A stretch of DNA of 64,000 bases from JANQIO01 sp965229625 (GTDB lineage Bacteria; Pseudomonadota; Gammaproteobacteria; Pseudomonadales; Halieaceae): NCBI GenBank assembly GCA_965229625.1, contig CBDDJJ010000001.1, forward strand, positions 2,666,001-2,730,000, in the 5' to 3' direction. Positions 61,030 through 64,000 of the stretch are shown here, one piece after another; position 1 is the first letter of the stretch; each line of letters starts with the position of its first letter. The notes beneath the pieces are model-generated. The model was not told the origin of the DNA and did no database searches. It was given only the letters and a program-made list of their open reading frames with translations. Position numbers and translations under genes: made by a program.

Positions 61030-62260
61030 CGCGGTACTCCCTGCTGGCGGCAATACCCGCGGTGCGGTGCACAAACTCGCGCTTCAACCCGGGGGTGAGG
61101 TCAAGGGCAAACAAGCCGAAGTCACGGAGGGCAGACAGCGCCGCGTCCGGCTGCATGAACAGCTCGGGCAGGCGATCACTGAATGTTGTGGTTTGGGACT
61201 GGTCGGCCGCCTGGGCATCCCGGTAGGCCAGCAATACCTCCAGCTCACCCGGTGACTGGCCTCGCTGCACGGCTGCAGCCAGGCAATCGGCGAGGCATGC
61301 CACGTCGCGCAGGGCGAGGTTGAAGCCCTGCCCGGCCACGGGGTGCAGGGCGTGCGCGGCGTTGCCCATGACCACCACCCCGCTGCGCACCTGCTCTTCG
61401 GATTCCACCAGGACCAGGGGGTAGCTGTGGCGTTCACCCACTTTTTCCAGCCGCCCCAGCCGATAGCCGAATTCGGCCTGCAGTCGCGCCATGAACTCCC
61501 GGTCATCGGCCTCCAGCAATTCGGCGGCTAAGTCCGGCGGCAGGGTCCACACCAGGGCGCTGCGATGCCGGGCTTCACTACCGGCGGCGGCCAGGGGCAA
61601 CATAGCCAGCGGACCGCGCGGCGTAAACCGTTCGAAGGCACGCCCCTCGTGGGCCTGACGGTGAGCGACATTGGCAATAATGGCGTGCTGGTCGTAGCGA
61701 TGCTCGCGCCGGCCGATGCCGAGGGAATCGCGCAGCCCTGAGCCGGCGCCGTCGGCCACCACCAGCAGATCTGCCTCCAGGCTGTGGCCGTCATCCAGCT
61801 TCAGCTTGACGCCGTCTTCGCAGCTCTCGGCCCCGGCGACCCTCGCCGGGCTCACCGTGTTGACCTGCCCTGCCAGCAGTGCCTGCAACAGTCGATTTCC
61901 CAGCCAGGCGTTCTCCACCACGTAGCCCAGGGCGGGCCAGTCATACTCGGATGCCCTCATCAGGGTGCTGCCAAACCGGCCGCGTTCCGACACGTGGATG
62001 GTATCGATCACCTGCGCCTGCGACGCCAGGGCTGACCACAGGTTCCAGCCCTCGTACAACAGGCAGCTGCCGTAGGACAGGGCGGTTGAGCGCGCGTCGA
62101 AGGAGGGCGTGTAGCTGGATTCAAAACCGGGGTCGGGCGGTACCAGTGGGAAGGCCTCGACCAGGGTAAGGTCCAGGCCCGGCACCTGGCGTTCCAGCGC
62201 CAGGGCCAGGCTGACCCCGACCATGCCACCGCCGGCAATGACCACCCGCCCGGCGCTCAC
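61016..62260 (-). CDS. ubiH: 2-octaprenyl-6-methoxyphenol hydroxylase
   Basis: A 414-residue FAD monooxygenase of ubiquinone biosynthesis. VVIAGGGMVGVSLALALERQ, VVADGAGSGLRDSLG and GNAAHALHPVAGQGFNLALRDVACLAD are the flavin motifs. It overlaps ygfB by 4 nt and the next hydroxylase by 14 nt. The order ygfB-ubiH-ubiI supports the name; pepP, usually between ygfB and ubiH, is missing. Confidence 0.9.
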   Translation of the reverse strand: MSAGRVVIAGGGMVGVSLALALERQVPGLDLTLVEAFPLVPPDPGFESSYTPSFDARSTALSYGSCLLYEGWNLWSALASQAQVIDTIHVSERGRFGSTLMRASEYDWPALGYVVENAWLGNRLLQALLAGQVNTVSPARVAGAESCEDGVKLKLDDGHSLEADLLVVADGAGSGLRDSLGIGRREHRYDQHAIIANVAHRQAHEGRAFERFTPRGPLAMLPLAAAGSEARHRSALVWTLPPDLAAELLEADDREFMARLQAEFGYRLGRLEKVGERHSYPLVLVESEEQVRSGVVVMGNAAHALHPVAGQGFNLALRDVACLADCLAAAVQRGQSPGELEVLLAYRDAQAADQSQTTTFSDRLPELFMQPDAALSALRDFGLFALDLTPGLKREFVHRTAGIAASREYRDVQP

Positions 62261-62847
62261 CGGGGAGACTCCGGTTGCTGTGCTTCGGCATCCATGACCC
62301 GATTCATAAACAGATTGAGGCAGGCGAAGCGCAGGTATTCGGTCAGTTCAAACAGGTGGCTTTCCGCTTCCTCCTCATCGGATTCCGCGTCGTCGGCAGC
62401 GTGGCCGGCCTCAGCAATCGCCGCAATGTCCTTGAGGATTTCCCCGGTCTCATCGTCGAGGCCGGAACCATCGGTTTCCGCCACCATCAGGGCATAGGCC
62501 GCCAGGAAGCCCTGGCACCATTCCGCCAGGCAGCGCACCCGTGAGTCAATGTCCGTTTCGTCGTCGGGCAGGAACAGGTAGAAGTCAAACTCTTCATCCT
62601 GCATGGCCTGATGAGTGACCTGGGCCAGGCGCAGGCAGGATTCGCCCAGTTCGCCATGCAACCCCAGCTCCAGCGCCTGGGCCGCCGCGGCCAGGCAATC
62701 CTCGCTATCAACACTGCCGGCCCCGGCGTACACGCCGCACACGCCGCCATGGACATAGGAGGGGGATTTATCTGCACCTTCTGCCAGCAGCTGGTTGGCA
62801 AAGTCGTCGAAATCGAAGGGCTGTTGGTGGGTGTCGCTGAATTCCAT
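62257..62847 (-). CDS. YgfB/UPF0149 family protein
   Basis: A 196-residue protein, all-helical and acidic, of the UPF0149 (YecA/YgfB) family. SYVHGGVCGVYAGAG, FYLFLPDDETDIDSRVRCLAEWCQGFLAAY and the late YLRFACLNLFMNRV are conserved features. It is the first gene of the ubi operon and diverges from the zapB-like gene. Its function is poorly known. Confidence 0.92.
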   Translation of the reverse strand: MEFSDTHQQPFDFDDFANQLLAEGADKSPSYVHGGVCGVYAGAGSVDSEDCLAAAAQALELGLHGELGESCLRLAQVTHQAMQDEEFDFYLFLPDDETDIDSRVRCLAEWCQGFLAAYALMVAETDGSGLDDETGEILKDIAAIAEAGHAADDAESDEEEAESHLFELTEYLRFACLNLFMNRVMDAEAQQPESPR

Positions 62848-62985
62848 GCAGGCTCTTATGTAAATTTCGTGAAATCGTTGGCAGGTTATTGATATTACTA
62901 TGATTTAGTGAATTGACCTGCCCACAGCCGAACTCTATAGTAGTGACACCTGATAATTCAGAACAACAGGGTTCACCAGGTGGCC

Positions 62986-63195
62986 ATGCCGGAAACGCAG
63001 TTCAAAGCGCTGGAGCAGAAGATAGACGATCTTATCAAGCTCTGCGCCGACTTAAACCGCGAGAATGTCAGCCTCAAGGCTGACGCCCGGCAATGGGCCG
63101 CCGAGCGGGACTCACTGCTGGCACGCAATGAGAAGGCGCGCAGCCAGGTTGAGGCCATGCTGGACCGGCTCAAGACCATGGAGCTAGACAAATGA
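62986..63195 (+). CDS. ZapB-like coiled-coil protein (TIGR02449 type)
   Basis: A 69-residue coiled-coil protein (FKALEQKIDDLIKLCADLNRENVSLKADARQWAAERDSLLARNEKARSQVEAMLDRLKTM). It matches the small family found directly upstream of zapA in gammaproteobacteria. ATG 62986 has AGG 5 nt upstream; an in-frame GTG at 62980 overlaps that site. It overlaps zapA by 4 nt (ATGA). It is likely to be a division accessory protein. Confidence 0.85.
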   Translation: MPETQFKALEQKIDDLIKLCADLNRENVSLKADARQWAAERDSLLARNEKARSQVEAMLDRLKTMELDK

Positions 63196-63521
63196 GCAAG
63201 GCCCGAACGGTTTCGGTCAGCATCCTCGACAAGGAATACCAGGTGGCCTGCCCACCGGAGCAGGAGGCCGAGCTGATTGTCTCAGCGTCCTACCTCGACA
63301 AGCAGATGCGTTCAATCCGCGAGTCAGGAAAGGTCATTGGCCTGGAGCGCATTGCCGTGATGGCCGCACTGAACATCAGCCACGAACTGCTGCAGGCCTC
63401 CGAGCAGGAAGATACGCCGGCGGCCCCGGCCGACAGCGGCGCCAGCGACGAGGCGGTGTCCAACCTGGCCCGAAAGATCGACGAGGCCATTTTTTCCCTG
63501 CGCCAGATGGAGATCGGTTAG
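63192..63521 (+). CDS. zapA: Cell division protein ZapA
   Basis: A 109-residue ZapA, which crosslinks FtsZ filaments. VSVSILDKEYQVACPPEQEAELIVSASYLDKQMRSIRESGKVIGLERIAVMAALNISHELL is the family core, followed by a short linker and a C-terminal coiled coil. 6S RNA follows, as is usual in this group. Confidence 0.95.
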   Translation: MSKARTVSVSILDKEYQVACPPEQEAELIVSASYLDKQMRSIRESGKVIGLERIAVMAALNISHELLQASEQEDTPAAPADSGASDEAVSNLARKIDEAIFSLRQMEIG

Positions 63522-63541
63522 CCGCTCAACGGCTGTTCCGC

Positions 63542-63547
63542 TATACT
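63542..63547 (+). promoter_or_regulatory. -10 box of 6S RNA promoter
   Basis: TATACT lies 5 nt before the predicted 5' end of 6S RNA. No strong -35 is seen. Confidence 0.5.
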
Positions 63548-63551
63548 CCCC

Positions 63552-63731
63552 TGGGAATCCTGGTGTACTCGCCAGAGAACAAGTTCTCTACCCGATAATA
63601 CCAACCCAGGGGGTTGCTCGCTGCTGATGATGTGCAGGTCCGTACTACGGGAAGCCTAATTCAGCACAGTGACCACCGCCTTGAACCATCGGGTTCAAGG
63701 GCGCCGTTCTCAGCGGTACTCCGGGAATTCC
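63552..63731 (+). ncRNA. ssrS: 6S RNA
   Basis: About 180 nt directly downstream of zapA, the conserved place of ssrS. The 5' GGGAATCC end pairs with the GGAATTCC 3' end (63724-63731). The hallmark 3' region is present: GTCCGTACTACGGGAAGCCT, and the hairpin CCTTGAACC (63679-63687) with GGTTCAAGG (63692-63700), as in E. coli. 6S RNA binds the sigma70 polymerase by imitating an open promoter. The end points are estimates from the pairing. Confidence 0.93.
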
Positions 63732-63741
63732 ATTTTCCATA

Positions 63742-64000
63742 AAACCGCTCAGGTTGAGAGGTTTTAGAAGTATCGAGGCGCTAGGTCACTTTTCTTTCTT
63801 CGGTTCGCTTGGAGTTCTGCCTCAATCACTGTCGAGGGGCTCTAGTTTCTTTTCAAACCGCTCGGGTTGAGAGGTTTTAGAAGTATCGAGGCGCTAGGTC
63901 GCCTTTTTTCTTACGACCGCTGAAGGTCTCGGCCTCAATCACTATCGAGGCGCTACTTCACCTTATTGTTTTCAAACCGCTCGGGTTGAGAGGTTTTAGA
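63742..64000 (+). repeat. Alternating tandem hairpin array, cut by window end
   Basis: Units start at 63742, 63855 and 63974, with spacings of 113 and 119 bp. Each holds two related half-units of about 59 bp. Type A starts AAACCGCTC, folds AAACC with GGTTT, then reads TATCGAGGCGCTAGGTC. Type B reads CGACCGCTGAAGGTC-like, then GCCTCAAT-CACT-ATCGAGGC and TATCGAGGCGCTA. A pyrimidine-rich tract follows each half-unit. In the second unit both half-units are exactly 42 nt from start to the end of GCGCTA. It begins 10 nt after 6S RNA and continues past the window. Confidence 0.85.

Noticed and set aside
63742..64000. CRISPR array
   Set aside because: The parts between the repeats are themselves related between units, the period is 113-119 bp, and no cas genes are in the window. 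True spacers would differ.
63742..64000. Integron attC array
   Set aside because: No GTTRRRY/RYYYAAC core sites, no cassette reading frames and no integrase are seen.

Overview
The window is about 62% GC, densely coded and protein-rich, with no tRNA, 5S/16S/23S rRNA, transposase or phage gene that I can see. Gene order and content (ygfB-ubiH-ubiI region, zapA followed by 6S RNA, rppH-ptsP-lgt-thyA-folA, a TonB2-type TPR/TonB/ExbD/ExbB/TolQ-like/DUF3450 operon, many acyl-CoA and Rieske enzymes) point to a marine gammaproteobacterium. The style is that of the Halieaceae (OM60/NOR5) group; that family assignment is inference.

Layout. 7-8184: a ThuA-like gene on the minus strand diverges from a seven-gene plus-strand operon (SDR, second ThuA-like protein, acyl-CoA dehydrogenase, Rieske oxygenase, E1alpha, E1beta and E2 of an acetoin-type 2-oxoacid dehydrogenase), closed by a terminator. 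8330-19650: two large lipoproteins (a hydrolase-like protein and a Calx-beta/GDPD protein), an ArsR/beta-carbonic anhydrase/SulP inorganic-carbon operon, a DUF898/M48 pair, small envelope genes and an orphan solute-binding protein. 19650-20230: a non-coding repeat island. 20234-38062: LysR, a small exported protein, then the main catabolic cluster: oxidoreductase, CoA ligase, second Rieske oxygenase, Ltp2-like thiolase-fold protein with DUF35 partner, SnoaL-like protein, second SDR and oxidoreductase, small ABM monooxygenase, TonB receptor, molybdopterin enzyme, luciferase-like monooxygenase, TetR and a second acyl-CoA dehydrogenase. 38079-45586: mixed housekeeping genes (HIT, Nudix, LmbE, AKR, TetR, desaturase, pyruvate kinase). 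45988-51245: the TonB2-type operon. 51524-63521: folA, thyA, lgt, NRDE protein, ptsP, rppH, HAD phosphatase, rlmI, gcvH, two ubiquinone hydroxylases, ygfB, a ZapB-like protein and zapA. The window ends with 6S RNA and the start of an alternating tandem hairpin array.

How it fits together. The intergenic regions at about 950, 27620, 29990, 32865 and 38040 share a sequence related to the 18-bp dyad ACAnnCAnnnnTGnnTGT. In several cases it overlaps promoter -35 elements, and at two sites divergent promoters have exact or near-exact spacing. This ties the 1-8 kb operon to the 22-38 kb cluster although about 13 kb of unrelated genes lie between them. The TetR at 36152, last gene of one of these operons, is the obvious candidate regulator. 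The cluster reads as uptake (TonB receptor), CoA activation, acyl-CoA dehydrogenation, ring or side-chain hydroxylation, aldolytic cleavage and final oxo-acid oxidation of a hydrophobic, possibly cyclic compound. The substrate cannot be told from sequence alone.

Other points of interest are an alternating 59-bp hairpin array beside 6S RNA, a palindromic repeat family found at two loci, a 14-bp tandem repeat family in two intergenic gaps, and a TetR gene whose paired operators sit directly against its start codon.
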